From Deltaproteobacteria bacterium (GTDB taxonomy: Bacteria; Desulfobacterota; Syntrophia; Syntrophales; Smithellaceae): a stretch of 64,000 nt of DNA. Both the position numbers and the translations under genes were made by a program. Below are positions 54,361-63,280 of the stretch, one piece after another. The stretch is from contig JAAYDW010000011.1 of assembly GCA_012729055.1 (NCBI GenBank), positions 1-64,000 on the forward strand, given 5' to 3'. Under the pieces are notes generated by a model. That model made no database searches and was not told the DNA's origin. It saw only the letters and a list, made by a program, of their open reading frames with translations. Every line of letters begins with the position of its first letter. The stretch's first letter is position 1.

Positions 54361-55704
54361 TCACCCCAGGATGCCGATGAATACGCCGCCGGCGATTGCA
54401 GCCCCGATGGCCCCGGCAACGTTAGGTCCCATCGCGTGCATCAGCAGAAAGTTTCTTTTGTTTTCCTGTTGCCCCATCACCTGGACCACCCGCGCCGACA
54501 TGGGCACCGCCGATACGCCCGCCCCGCCGATCATCGGATTGATTTTTTCCTTCAGGAACAGGTTCATGATTTTCGCCAGAACGACGCCGGCCGCGGCTGC
54601 ACTGGCAAACGAAACGACCCCGAGCACCAGAATAAGCAGCGTTTTGACCTGAAGGAAGTTTTCCGCCACCATGGTCCCGCCGATGGCAAGCGTCAGGATG
54701 ATGGTCATCACATCGATAAAAACCGTCTGCGCCGTGCTGCTGAGCCGTTCCACAACGCCGCTTTCCCTGAAAAGATTACCCAGCATCAAGCAGCCGATGA
54801 GCGGAGCGGACGCGGGAACAAAGAGGATCACGATGACCGTGGTGACCAGCGGAAACAGTATTTTTTCCAGTTTCGACACCGGCCGAAGAGTCGGTTTCAT
54901 ATAAATCGCGCGTTCCTTTTTCGTCGTCAGCAGCTTGATAACGGGGGGCAGAATCAACGGAACCAGAGCCATGTAAGAGTAGCAGGCCACCGCCGTCGCG
55001 CCGATAATATGCGGCGCCAACTGCGCCGTAACATAGATTGTCGTCGGTCCCTCAGCGCCGCCGATTATACCGATGGATGCCGCCTCGTTGAAGGAAAAGC
55101 CGAACAACAGGGACAGGAAAAAGGCGAAGTAAACGCCAAACTGGGCGGCGGCGCCCAGCAAAAGCGTTTTCGGATTGGCGAGCATGGGACCAAAATCCGT
55201 CAGCGCCCCGAGGCAGAGAAAAATAAGGGGCGGAAGAATCTGCCACATGATGCCAAAGGAAAAAAAGATTGCCAGCAACCCGATGGGTTTCGTCGGAATC
55301 TCCGCCTGGTTGGTCTGTTGTGGAGTGAGAACCACGGCGATGACATCGCCTGCTTCGACCTGCTGCCCTGGTTTTACCTTGATTTCCTTGACCCGTCCGA
55401 AAACCGGCGCAGCGATCGCTCCGGTATCCGCCTGCACAATGGTGGCGTCTTTGTCGAAAACACGACCCTCCTCCACGGAGATCCGGCTGACTATTCCCGA
55501 TTTTTTCGCTTTAATTTCATGCTCATAATCCATCAGCCCGCCAATGGGCAGATTAACGAGCATGATAGCGAAGCCAATGGGCAGCAAAAGAAGAGGTTCC
55601 ATCTTCCTGCCAATCGCAAGATAAATCAGAACGGCGCCGATAATAAGCATCAGGGCGTTGCCCCAGGTGAAAAACTGAAAACCGCTTTCTAAAAGGCCGA
55701 ACAC
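54361..55704 (-). CDS. Na+-translocating decarboxylase beta subunit (OadB/GcdB type) with inserted barrel-sandwich domain
   Basis: A 447-residue polytopic protein of the OadB family, which couples decarboxylation of carboxybiotin to sodium export. Conserved segments are PPLIFLCLGALTDFGPMLANP, IGIIGGAEGPTTIY and PMIGGAGVSAVPMSARVVQ (quoted in parts). Two things are unusual. Residues about 60-135, between the first and next membrane parts, hold a lipoyl/biotinyl-like barrel-sandwich (GIVSRISVEEGRVFDKDATIV, APVFGRVKEIKVKPGQQVEAGDVI) without a biotin lysine motif. And the usual GGADGPT sodium-site Asp reads Glu in GGAEGPT. An OadG-like gene lies just upstream. Confidence 0.88.
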   Translation of the reverse strand: MFGLLESGFQFFTWGNALMLIIGAVLIYLAIGRKMEPLLLLPIGFAIMLVNLPIGGLMDYEHEIKAKKSGIVSRISVEEGRVFDKDATIVQADTGAIAAPVFGRVKEIKVKPGQQVEAGDVIAVVLTPQQTNQAEIPTKPIGLLAIFFSFGIMWQILPPLIFLCLGALTDFGPMLANPKTLLLGAAAQFGVYFAFFLSLLFGFSFNEAASIGIIGGAEGPTTIYVTAQLAPHIIGATAVACYSYMALVPLILPPVIKLLTTKKERAIYMKPTLRPVSKLEKILFPLVTTVIVILFVPASAPLIGCLMLGNLFRESGVVERLSSTAQTVFIDVMTIILTLAIGGTMVAENFLQVKTLLILVLGVVSFASAAAAGVVLAKIMNLFLKEKINPMIGGAGVSAVPMSARVVQVMGQQENKRNFLLMHAMGPNVAGAIGAAIAGGVFIGILG

Positions 55705-55752
55705 GTTGAATCCTCCATTTGAATAATCGTTAGGTTAATGAAGCCGTTGATC

Positions 55753-55890
55753 CTACTTGTTCATAATTTTCGTTATCTTTTCCGCGACGACCCTGGTCAG
55801 CCCTATGGTGATCCAAAGAATCGTCAAGAGAAAGAAGACCACGCCGAATCCGCCGGCGGCGATTTTCACAGCCAATCCCATATCAACCAT
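55753..55890 (-). CDS. OadG-like small gamma subunit of the Na+ decarboxylase
   Basis: A 45-residue single-pass membrane protein starting MVDMGLAVKIAAGGFGVVFF and ending VVAEKITKIMNK. Short OadG-type subunits with one N-terminal helix stabilise the beta subunit complex. GGAGG lies 11 bases before the ATG at 55890. It precedes the OadB-like gene by 48 bp on the same strand, as in many decarboxylase operons. Confidence 0.75.
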   Translation of the reverse strand: MVDMGLAVKIAAGGFGVVFFLLTILWITIGLTRVVAEKITKIMNK

Positions 55891-55990
55891 AACAAATTTT
55901 CGACCTCCTTTTCTTTTGTTTGAAATGCCTTCGCCGGTGATGCTAAAAAACGTCCCTGTGCCCATTCCCTCGTCAGAACCATGACCTGAT

Positions 55991-56181
55991 GTATACAACA
56001 TATACAATACGCCACCACAAGAACGTTTGCCTCCTACATATAATTTTTCACAATGTCAATTTCTTTTTTTGAGCGTTCTTTGATTTCTGGGCCAATATTA
56101 TAAATATCTGAAATTACAAATAACAATGTTTCACGTCTACCATCCGCCATAAACCGGCGCAGTGTATAGCATATATACACT
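55991..56181. promoter_or_regulatory. Paired GTATA-N5-TATAC operators in a divergent promoter region
   Basis: GTATACAACATATAC (55991-56005) and a second site at 56161-56181 share the pattern GTATA-N5-TATAC. The second extends to a perfect AGTGTATA-N5-TATACACT palindrome. They flank the interval between the oadG/oadB genes and the MoxR-type gene, which are transcribed apart. The same unknown dimeric regulator probably binds both. The interval 55891-56253 contains no gene. Confidence 0.6.
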
Positions 56182-56253
56182 CTGATTTTTGCGCCGGGCT
56201 TGACCGCCCCCGGTGATTGTTATATGCATTCTTCGGAAAGGGGCGGGGATTTC

Positions 56254-57162
56254 ATGTCTTATAAAAATGTTGAAGATACGCAACAGCGGCTGGAAAAATC
56301 AGGCTACATTCCTTCGCGGGAAATCGCCACGGTGGTGTTTCTGGCCCAGGCCACGCAAAAGCCCGTTTTGATCGAAGGGCCTGCGGGCGTGGGGAAAACG
56401 GAGCTTGCCAAGGCTGTCGCCCGCAGCCTGGGGCGTGATCTGATCCGCCTCCAGTGTTACGAGGGGCTCGATGAAGCCAAGGCGCTCTACGAATGGGAGT
56501 ACGCCAAGCAGCTCCTCTACACGCAGATGGTGAAGGACCGCATCAACGACATCATCTGCGCCACGGCGACGCTTACCGAAGCGGTCGATCAGATCGCAGC
56601 GCAGGAGGACGCCTTTTTCTCCGACCGCTTCATTCAGCCCCGGCCGCTTTTGCAGGCAATCAGCTCGGAAAAGCCCGTTGTGCTGCTGCTCGACGAAGTG
56701 GACAAATCCGATCCGGAGTTCGAAGCTTTTCTTCTCGAGCTGCTTTCCGATTTTCAGGTCTCCATTCCCGAACTCGGCACGCGCAAGGCCGTGCAGATTC
56801 CCTTCGTGCTGCTCACCTCCAACAACTACCGCGACATGAGCGACGCGCTCAAACGCCGCTGCATCCACCTCTATATCGACTATCCGGCGCGCGATACGGA
56901 AATCGCCATCGTCCGGCTGAAGATCCCGGGAATCGAAGACAATCTCTGCGCCGCCCTGGTGGACGCCATCCGTAAAATCCGCACGCTGGATTTGAAAAAA
57001 AGCCCCAGCATCTCGGAAACCCTGGACTGGGCGCAATCGCTCCTGGCTCTGCACATCGGCGAGCTGTCGCCCGAGGTCGTTTCCGAAACTCTCAACGTGA
57101 TCTGCAAATACCAGACGGATCTGGAAAAAGTGCGTAAAAATCTGGGTCGGATCGTTTCTTAA
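56254..57162 (+). CDS. MoxR/CoxD-type AAA+ ATPase
   Basis: A 302-residue AAA+ protein with Walker A GPAGVGKTELAK near residue 43, Walker B VVLLLDEVDKS near 148, sensor 1 LLTSNN and arginine finger region ALKRRCIHLYIDYP. MoxR-class ATPases remodel or load metal into partner proteins and nearly always pair with a von Willebrand factor A protein, which is encoded ten bases downstream. In CO-dehydrogenase clusters the pair is CoxD/CoxE. The start at 56254 follows GAAAGGGG; an upstream in-frame ATG is possible. Confidence 0.92.
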   Translation: MSYKNVEDTQQRLEKSGYIPSREIATVVFLAQATQKPVLIEGPAGVGKTELAKAVARSLGRDLIRLQCYEGLDEAKALYEWEYAKQLLYTQMVKDRINDIICATATLTEAVDQIAAQEDAFFSDRFIQPRPLLQAISSEKPVVLLLDEVDKSDPEFEAFLLELLSDFQVSIPELGTRKAVQIPFVLLTSNNYRDMSDALKRRCIHLYIDYPARDTEIAIVRLKIPGIEDNLCAALVDAIRKIRTLDLKKSPSISETLDWAQSLLALHIGELSPEVVSETLNVICKYQTDLEKVRKNLGRIVS

Positions 57163-57172
57163 GCGGTGAGCT

Positions 57173-58558
57173 ATGGTCAAACTGGTTCAACAGTTCGTCT
57201 CCTGCTGCCGCGCGGCGGGACTGCGCATCTCGACGTCGGAAGTCCTCGACAGCCTGGGCCAGCTGCGCCTCATCAATCCGGTGGAAGAACTCCAGTTCCG
57301 GGCGCTGCTTGCCGCCAACTTTGCCAAGAGCCTCCGGGATCTCCAGCACTTCAACCGCCTCTACGAGCTTTTTTTCCACGAAATGCGCCTCGACATGGGC
57401 GACATCACCCAAGCTGCGGCCTGGACCCGGCAGATCCGGGACGCCGCCGACGTCCTCAAGGAAAAGCCCCACGACAACCCCGTTTACGACGCCGTCGTGG
57501 ATTTTCTCGCCGGCAATCCCCTGCCGCTTCTGGCGGAAATGCGCCGGATCCATACGGAGTCGGACGATCAGCCCTCGGGCGCGCGGTTTAATTTCGGGCC
57601 GCTTGCCAGCCGGTTCAACGTGCTCATGCAGATCACCGGCGCCGGCGCGGGCGTGGCGGCGCTGATGAAGGATAATTATTTTCACGTGTCCCCGCAGACG
57701 CTGCAAAAGCTTTCCAACCATTTCGACGAGCGGCTCGCCGCAGCGCGCTCCATCCTGATGTACGAACCGCGGCCGGGAGACACGCTCACCCGCAAGGTCA
57801 CTACCCAGGAGCAGCGTTTCCGCGATCTGGGCGAAAAATCCTTCTCGACCCTGACCCGGGAGGAAGTGGCGGAAATGCGGGACGTCGTCGACCGCCTGGT
57901 CCGCAAGCTGAAAAACATCGTCAGCCGCCGCTTTGCCGCGCGGGACCGGGGCAACCTCGACGTCAAGAAGACCCTGCGGGCGTCGGCCCGCTATAACGGC
58001 GTTCCGCTCGACATCAAATACCGGCGTAAAACCCTGCGCAAAAGCAGGATCGTCACGCTGTGCGACGTCTCCGGCTCCGTCTGGGCGGCGGCCCGCTTCA
58101 TGCTCAACCTGGTTTATTCCCTGCAGGACTGCTTCGACAAGGTCAACAGTTTCGTCTTCATCGACCGGCTGACGGACGTCACGCCCATCTTTGAAGAGCA
58201 GGACATCTCCGAGGCCATCCGGATCGTCATGGAGGAGGCGGACGTCCACTACGAGGCGCCGACGGACTACGGTGAAACCTTCCGGCACTTCCGGAGAAAC
58301 TACATGGACCTTTTGACGAAAAAGACGACCCTCATCATCGTCGGGGACGGCCGCTCCAACTACCTCGCCCCCGAAGACGCGATCCTGGGGGAAATGCGCG
58401 ACCGCTGCCGCCGGGTCATCTGGCTCAACCCCGAGCCGGAAAACCTCTGGGGCACGGGAGACAGTGAAATGCGGGCCTACACGCATCACTGCCACGAAGT
58501 CCGGGCCTGCCGGAACATCAACCAGTTGATGACGTTCATCGAGGAGCTTGTGTTATAG
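57173..58558 (+). CDS. VWA-domain protein, CoxE-like partner of the MoxR ATPase
   Basis: A 461-residue protein. The C-terminal third is a von Willebrand factor A domain with an intact metal site: DVSGS in LCDVSGSVWAA near residue 300, then TDYGET and IVGDGRSN. The N-terminal 290 residues are helical, as in CoxE-type proteins. It should act with the preceding AAA+ ATPase as a metal-dependent chaperone or insertase. The third gene of the operon is an acyl-CoA dehydrogenase-like protein, the only candidate client nearby. Confidence 0.9.
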   Translation: MVKLVQQFVSCCRAAGLRISTSEVLDSLGQLRLINPVEELQFRALLAANFAKSLRDLQHFNRLYELFFHEMRLDMGDITQAAAWTRQIRDAADVLKEKPHDNPVYDAVVDFLAGNPLPLLAEMRRIHTESDDQPSGARFNFGPLASRFNVLMQITGAGAGVAALMKDNYFHVSPQTLQKLSNHFDERLAAARSILMYEPRPGDTLTRKVTTQEQRFRDLGEKSFSTLTREEVAEMRDVVDRLVRKLKNIVSRRFAARDRGNLDVKKTLRASARYNGVPLDIKYRRKTLRKSRIVTLCDVSGSVWAAARFMLNLVYSLQDCFDKVNSFVFIDRLTDVTPIFEEQDISEAIRIVMEEADVHYEAPTDYGETFRHFRRNYMDLLTKKTTLIIVGDGRSNYLAPEDAILGEMRDRCRRVIWLNPEPENLWGTGDSEMRAYTHHCHEVRACRNINQLMTFIEELVL

Positions 58559-58560
58559 AA

Positions 58561-59670
58561 ATGACCGGCGCGAAAACCGATATCCGGAATTCGGCGGCGG
58601 CGTTTGCCGCCCGGCACATCGCCTTGCGCCCGGACCTCGGCGCCGCGGCGGAATTTCCCGCGGACATCTGGAAGGAAATGGCCCGGGCCGGTCTTTTTAA
58701 AATCGGCATCGCGGAAGCGTTCGGCGGCGCGGGCGGCGGATACGCCGATCTGCTTACGGCCGGAGAGGCGTTTGTCGAAAGCGGCCGCAATCTGGGGCTG
58801 GCCGTTTCCTGGCTCTACCAGCAGATGCTTGCCCGCTTTGTCGTCGGCGGCTTCGGCACGCCTCCGCAGCAGCGGCAATACCTGACCGCGGCGGCGGCGG
58901 GGGAATGCACCCTGTCTTTCGCCGTCTCGGAACCGGGACTGGGCGCGCGGCCCAAACTTCTTGCCACCGAGGCGCGAAGAAAAGACGGCGGCTATCTTTT
59001 AAGCGGAGAAAAAACCTATCTCACCAACGGACCCATCGCCGACCTTTTTATCGTGGTGGCTGTGACCGGCAATGACGGCTCCCGCCGGCGCTTCACGGCC
59101 TTCATGGTTCCGCGCGGCGCGGCGGGTGTCACGGTCGGCCCGCCGCTGGAGGTCAATTTTCTCAAGCCGTCTCCGCACGGCGGTATCCGGCTTGACGCCT
59201 GCCCGGTTCTGCCGCAGGCTGTCCTGGGCCGGGAAGGCGCGGCTTGGACGGATCTGGTCGTCCCCCTGGGAGAAATTGAAGATATCGTGATGATGGGACC
59301 GACGCTGGGCGGCATGGCCGCAGAGCTTGCGGCGCTTGCCAAAACGATTGCAAACCGGCCCTCGGCGACGGACGCGCAAGAGGAAGCTCTGGGAGCGCTC
59401 GGCAGTCTGCTGGCGGCCCTGCGGGCCGTCGCCCGGGAAGCCGCGGACTGCCTGGACCGGGGAGAGCCGACGCCCGTCGCGCTGACCGTCGCCTTTGCAC
59501 GCATGGCCGCGGATTTCCACACAGCGGCTGCCCGCCTTCGGGACGTTCTTGCCGCCGCCTGGCCCGATGCAAACGTTTATCTGCAGCGGGATATGGAGGC
59601 GATGGGCGCCCTCAAAAAGCGGGTGGCGCAGATCCGGCAGAAAAAAATCGGGCTGGCGCTTCTGAAATAA
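58561..59670 (+). CDS. Acyl-CoA dehydrogenase-like protein, probably lacking the catalytic glutamate
   Basis: A 369-residue acyl-CoA dehydrogenase-fold protein: an N-terminal helical domain (IAEAFGGAGGGYADL), a beta domain with CTLSFAVSEPGLGARP in place of the usual ALTEPxAGSD, and YLLSGEKTYLTNG. The C-terminal helical domain is weakly conserved, and its end LQRDMEAMGALKKRVAQIR shows no recognisable catalytic Glu. It may be catalytically different or only ligand-binding. It starts two bases after the VWA gene, so it is in the MoxR-VWA operon. It abuts the convergent PlsC gene end to end. Confidence 0.8.
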   Translation: MTGAKTDIRNSAAAFAARHIALRPDLGAAAEFPADIWKEMARAGLFKIGIAEAFGGAGGGYADLLTAGEAFVESGRNLGLAVSWLYQQMLARFVVGGFGTPPQQRQYLTAAAAGECTLSFAVSEPGLGARPKLLATEARRKDGGYLLSGEKTYLTNGPIADLFIVVAVTGNDGSRRRFTAFMVPRGAAGVTVGPPLEVNFLKPSPHGGIRLDACPVLPQAVLGREGAAWTDLVVPLGEIEDIVMMGPTLGGMAAELAALAKTIANRPSATDAQEEALGALGSLLAALRAVAREAADCLDRGEPTPVALTVAFARMAADFHTAAARLRDVLAAAWPDANVYLQRDMEAMGALKKRVAQIRQKKIGLALLK

Positions 59671-60435
59671 TCAGGCGCGAACGACGGGATCGGTCAGCGT
59701 GTATTCGTTCATGATCTTCAGTTTTTCCATAATGAAGCGGCGAACCATTTCCGCCGTCTCTTCCACCGACAGATGGGCGAAAGCCGCATAGGGAATCTCT
59801 TCGAAAATCTTGATGTATATTTTCTGTACGCCGGTAAAGTTGAGGCTGTATTTGGGAAGCGCCTTGTTGGTGCCGCTCACGACAACGGGCAGGATGGGGA
59901 CCTCCTTTTCTTTCGCCAGCTGAAAAGCGCCCGGCTTGAAGGCTTTGACCTCGCCGTCGGGAGAGCGGGTGCCTTCCGGAAACATGAAAATCGAGCTGCC
60001 CTCCTCCAGATGGAGGGCGCATTCGGCGAGCATCTGTTCCACGCTCTCGCGGTCGCCGCGCTTGAGTTTGACGTAGCGGTTGAGCGTCATGTTCCAGCCG
60101 ATCAGCGGCAGACGGAACATCTCGATCTTCGACACCCACTTGAAATGAAAAAAAAGACGGAAGGCCACCAGAATATCGAGCTGGGACTGGTGGTTGGAAA
60201 CGACCATGTAGGCCGTGTTCTTGCGGACGTTTTCGCGGCCCTCGATGCGGATCCGCCAGGGCGGCATCATCCAAGTGTAAAGCGACGCCCAGAAACAGGT
60301 AAACAGATGCAGGAGCCTCAGCCGCCGGTCCAAGGGAGCTGTGACGAGACGCAGCGCCAGCGCCGTTAGAAACAGCGGAATGGACGTCACGGAAACGATA
60401 ATCAAAAAAACAGCGCTGACCAGACGATTAAACAT
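59671..60435 (-). CDS. 1-acyl-sn-glycerol-3-phosphate acyltransferase (PlsC family)
   Basis: A 254-residue membrane acyltransferase. The catalytic H(X)4D motif is in VSNHQSQLDIL near residue 82, and the second family motif is FPEGTRSPDG near 155. One or two hydrophobic helices lie at the N-terminus (VSAVFLIIVSVTSIPLFLTAL). It should acylate lysophosphatidate to phosphatidate in phospholipid synthesis. Its stop codon directly abuts the stop of the convergent acyl-CoA dehydrogenase-like gene. Confidence 0.9.
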   Translation of the reverse strand: MFNRLVSAVFLIIVSVTSIPLFLTALALRLVTAPLDRRLRLLHLFTCFWASLYTWMMPPWRIRIEGRENVRKNTAYMVVSNHQSQLDILVAFRLFFHFKWVSKIEMFRLPLIGWNMTLNRYVKLKRGDRESVEQMLAECALHLEEGSSIFMFPEGTRSPDGEVKAFKPGAFQLAKEKEVPILPVVVSGTNKALPKYSLNFTGVQKIYIKIFEEIPYAAFAHLSVEETAEMVRRFIMEKLKIMNEYTLTDPVVRA

Positions 60436-60583
60436 AAGCCACTCCTCTCGTGATATACCGCTTCACCTCCGGCACCGGCAAAGCATGAACATTTGTGATG
60501 AACGCTATCAAGCATAATTAAGTCCGCAACGCAAAGGTTTTCTCCGCCGGATCCGCGCCGGAAACCGCTTTCACGGAATGCGC

Positions 60584-60612
60584 TTGACAGGCCCCGGCGA
60601 TCCGACTATAGA
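60584..60612 (+). promoter_or_regulatory. Promoter of the hybrid histidine kinase gene
   Basis: TTGACA (60584-60589) and TATAGA (60607-60612) are 17 bp apart, close to consensus. The leader is about 68 nt and lacks a clear ribosome site next to the ATG at 60687. Confidence 0.75.
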
Positions 60613-60686
60613 AACTCTGCAAAAGGCGGAAGGAGGCGGCCACACGTCCCTCCCACAAAATACCTTCCCGGTGGCGACAATAATTT

Positions 60687-63203
60687 ATGGGTTCAAACCC
60701 GCAACATAATCGCATCCAGGCTGTCATTGACGCACTCGAGAGAATCCGGGAGGATTTTCCTTCCGACGCCCGAACGCGTTCTTTCGCCCCGGACGACCTC
60801 GATCTCCTGTCCCAGGCCGTCAACCGGCTGGCCCGGCGGGCCGGCTGTGTCTCCCCTCCGCCGGGAAACGGCGTGGAAGCGCGCCTGCAGAAGGTTCTCC
60901 ACCGGATGCAGGAATCTTATTTCGAGGCGGACCTCAAGGGCAACATTCAATTTTTCAACGACCGGTTGCCGGCAAAACTGGGATACGACGCCTCGGAAAT
61001 CCGCGGCATGAATTTCCGCGACCTGGTGGACGAACGCAACCGAAAGATCGTCTACGAGACCTTTCACTCGCTCTTTCTCACGGGCGCCCCCGTCCGGAAT
61101 TTTGAATGGCAGCTTCTTCGAAAAGACGGGCAAAGCATGGACGTTGAATCGTCGGTCGATCTGCTGTGCGACGAAAAAGGCCGACCGACCGGCTTTTGCG
61201 GCGTCACCCGCGACATCACCCCGCGCAAGACGGTGGAAAAAGAACTCGGCGCCAGCGAAGAACGCTACCGGCACATTCTCGACAGCATTGAGGAGTCGTA
61301 TTTTGAAGTGGATCTCCATGGCAATCTGCTGTTTTTCAACGACACGGTGCTGCGCGACCTGAACTACACACCCGCTGAAATCCGCAACGTCAACTTCCGC
61401 CGTCTGGTGGACGACGCCAATGCCGCAAAGGTTTTCGCGGCGTTTCATCAGGTCTACGTCACCGGCAAACCCGTCAAGGGATTCGACTGGGTCATTCAGA
61501 GAAAAGACGGCAGCGGCATCGAAGTTGAATCTTCCGCGGCCCTGATCCGTGACGAGGTCGGGCGGCCGCGCGGCTTTCGGGGCATCGTGCGCGACATCAG
61601 CCAGCGCAAGACCATGGAGGAAGCGCTCCGGCAAAGCGAAGAACGCTACCGGATGATCGTGGAAAACATGCAGGACACGATCTCAGTGATCGATATCAAC
61701 ACGCTTTCGTACCTTTACCAGAGCCCCTCGGAAATCCGCGTCACGGGATACACGCCGGAAGAAATCATGCAGATTCCGCTCGAGCGGCAGGTTACGCCGG
61801 AGTCGTACGCCCGCGCGGTCGCCATCCTCGCCGAAGAACTGCAGCGGGAGTCGGACGGCAACTCGGTCGATCCGCACCGGTCGCGCGTATTCGAAATGGA
61901 AGTGTACCATAAAAACGGCTCCACGGTCTGGCTGGAGGTAACCGCCAGCTTCCAGCGCGACAAGACCGGCAAACCGGTCGGCATCCTGATGGCCGGCAAA
62001 AACATCGCCGAACGGAAAAAGGCGGAGGCGGAGCGGGAGAAACTGGAACGCCAGCTCCTGCAATCCCAGAAGCTGGAGACCATCGGACGGCTGGCCGGCG
62101 GCGTGGCGCACGATTTCAACAACATGCTCAACGTGATTCTGGGCTACGTGGACCTCATCAAACTCAAGCTCAAAACGCGCCGCACCGTGCTTCACGATAT
62201 CCAGGAAATCGAAAAAGCCGCCTGCCGCTCACGCGACCTGACCGCACAGCTTCTGGCCTTTTCCCGCAAGCAGATGATTCAGCCGCAAATCGTCAACCTC
62301 AACCGCCTGATCGGGGACATGGAAAAGACGATCCGCCGGCTCATCGGCGAAGACATCGCGCTCCATTTCTTTCCGGACGCCGGCCTCTGGCCGGTGAAAG
62401 TCGATCCGACGCAGGTCGAGCAGATCCTCATCAATCTTTCGGTGAACGCGCGCGACGCGATGACGCCGGGAGGAAAGCTGACGCTGGAAACCTCCAACAT
62501 CGTGATCGACCGGACTTACAGCCTCCCGCATCCGGATTCATCCCCCGGCCCCTATGTCCGGCTCGAGGTCAGCGATACGGGCGCCGGCATCGCCCCCGGG
62601 GATCTTCCCCTGATTTTCGAACCGTTCTTCACGACCAAGGAAATCGGAAAAGGAACGGGGCTGGGGCTTTCCACCGTTTACGGCATCGTGAAACAAAACA
62701 ACGGATTCATCACTGTTTACAGCGAACCCGCCCGGGGCAGCGTTTTTAAAGTTTACCTGCCCCGCTGCCTCGACGAGGCGCCGGGCAAGGAAAGCGCCGC
62801 CAAGACGGACGCGCCCGCCGGCTCCGGAACCATCCTGCTGGTCGAAGACGACGCCATGCTGCTGAAGATGATTTCAGAAATGCTGGAGACCATGGGCTAC
62901 GACGTAATCCGGTCGCAAAATCCACACGAGCTCCTCTCCCGGGTCGAAAAGAAAATCGGCTCCATCGACCTGGCGATCACCGACGTGGTCATGCCGGGGC
63001 TTTCCGGCCGCGAACTGCGCGACAGGCTGCTGGCCGAGAATCCGAACCTGAAGGTGCTGTTCATGTCCGGCTATACCGCCAACATCATTGCCCTGCACGG
63101 CATTCTGGAAGACGGCGTGCAGTTTATTCAGAAACCTTTTACCATGAGCGATCTGGCCGCCAAGGTGAGCGAGCTGATCCCGCAGACAAAGCAATACCGG
63201 TGA
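60687..63203 (+). CDS. Hybrid sensor histidine kinase: three PAS domains, HisKA, HATPase, receiver
   Basis: An 838-residue soluble kinase. PAS domains lie at about 70-185, 190-310 and 320-445. The first two are close duplicates (SYFEADLKGNIQFFNDRL versus SYFEVDLHGNLLFFNDTV). H475 in GGVAHDFNNMLNVILGY is the phosphorylation site; NLSVNARDAM, DTGAGI and GKGTGLGLSTVYGIV are ATP-binding boxes. A receiver domain follows with D766 in ITDVVMPG. The HDFNN form is typical of NtrB/HWE-like four-PAS kinases of Deltaproteobacteria. No membrane helix is seen, so it senses a cytoplasmic signal. A consensus promoter lies upstream. Confidence 0.94.
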   Translation: MGSNPQHNRIQAVIDALERIREDFPSDARTRSFAPDDLDLLSQAVNRLARRAGCVSPPPGNGVEARLQKVLHRMQESYFEADLKGNIQFFNDRLPAKLGYDASEIRGMNFRDLVDERNRKIVYETFHSLFLTGAPVRNFEWQLLRKDGQSMDVESSVDLLCDEKGRPTGFCGVTRDITPRKTVEKELGASEERYRHILDSIEESYFEVDLHGNLLFFNDTVLRDLNYTPAEIRNVNFRRLVDDANAAKVFAAFHQVYVTGKPVKGFDWVIQRKDGSGIEVESSAALIRDEVGRPRGFRGIVRDISQRKTMEEALRQSEERYRMIVENMQDTISVIDINTLSYLYQSPSEIRVTGYTPEEIMQIPLERQVTPESYARAVAILAEELQRESDGNSVDPHRSRVFEMEVYHKNGSTVWLEVTASFQRDKTGKPVGILMAGKNIAERKKAEAEREKLERQLLQSQKLETIGRLAGGVAHDFNNMLNVILGYVDLIKLKLKTRRTVLHDIQEIEKAACRSRDLTAQLLAFSRKQMIQPQIVNLNRLIGDMEKTIRRLIGEDIALHFFPDAGLWPVKVDPTQVEQILINLSVNARDAMTPGGKLTLETSNIVIDRTYSLPHPDSSPGPYVRLEVSDTGAGIAPGDLPLIFEPFFTTKEIGKGTGLGLSTVYGIVKQNNGFITVYSEPARGSVFKVYLPRCLDEAPGKESAAKTDAPAGSGTILLVEDDAMLLKMISEMLETMGYDVIRSQNPHELLSRVEKKIGSIDLAITDVVMPGLSGRELRDRLLAENPNLKVLFMSGYTANIIALHGILEDGVQFIQKPFTMSDLAAKVSELIPQTKQYR

Positions 63204-63280
63204 GCATTTATTGACGCCGGCCCGGATAAACCATCGGACGGTCCATAACCTTGAAACCCCATATCCGTTCCTGGAGTCTT

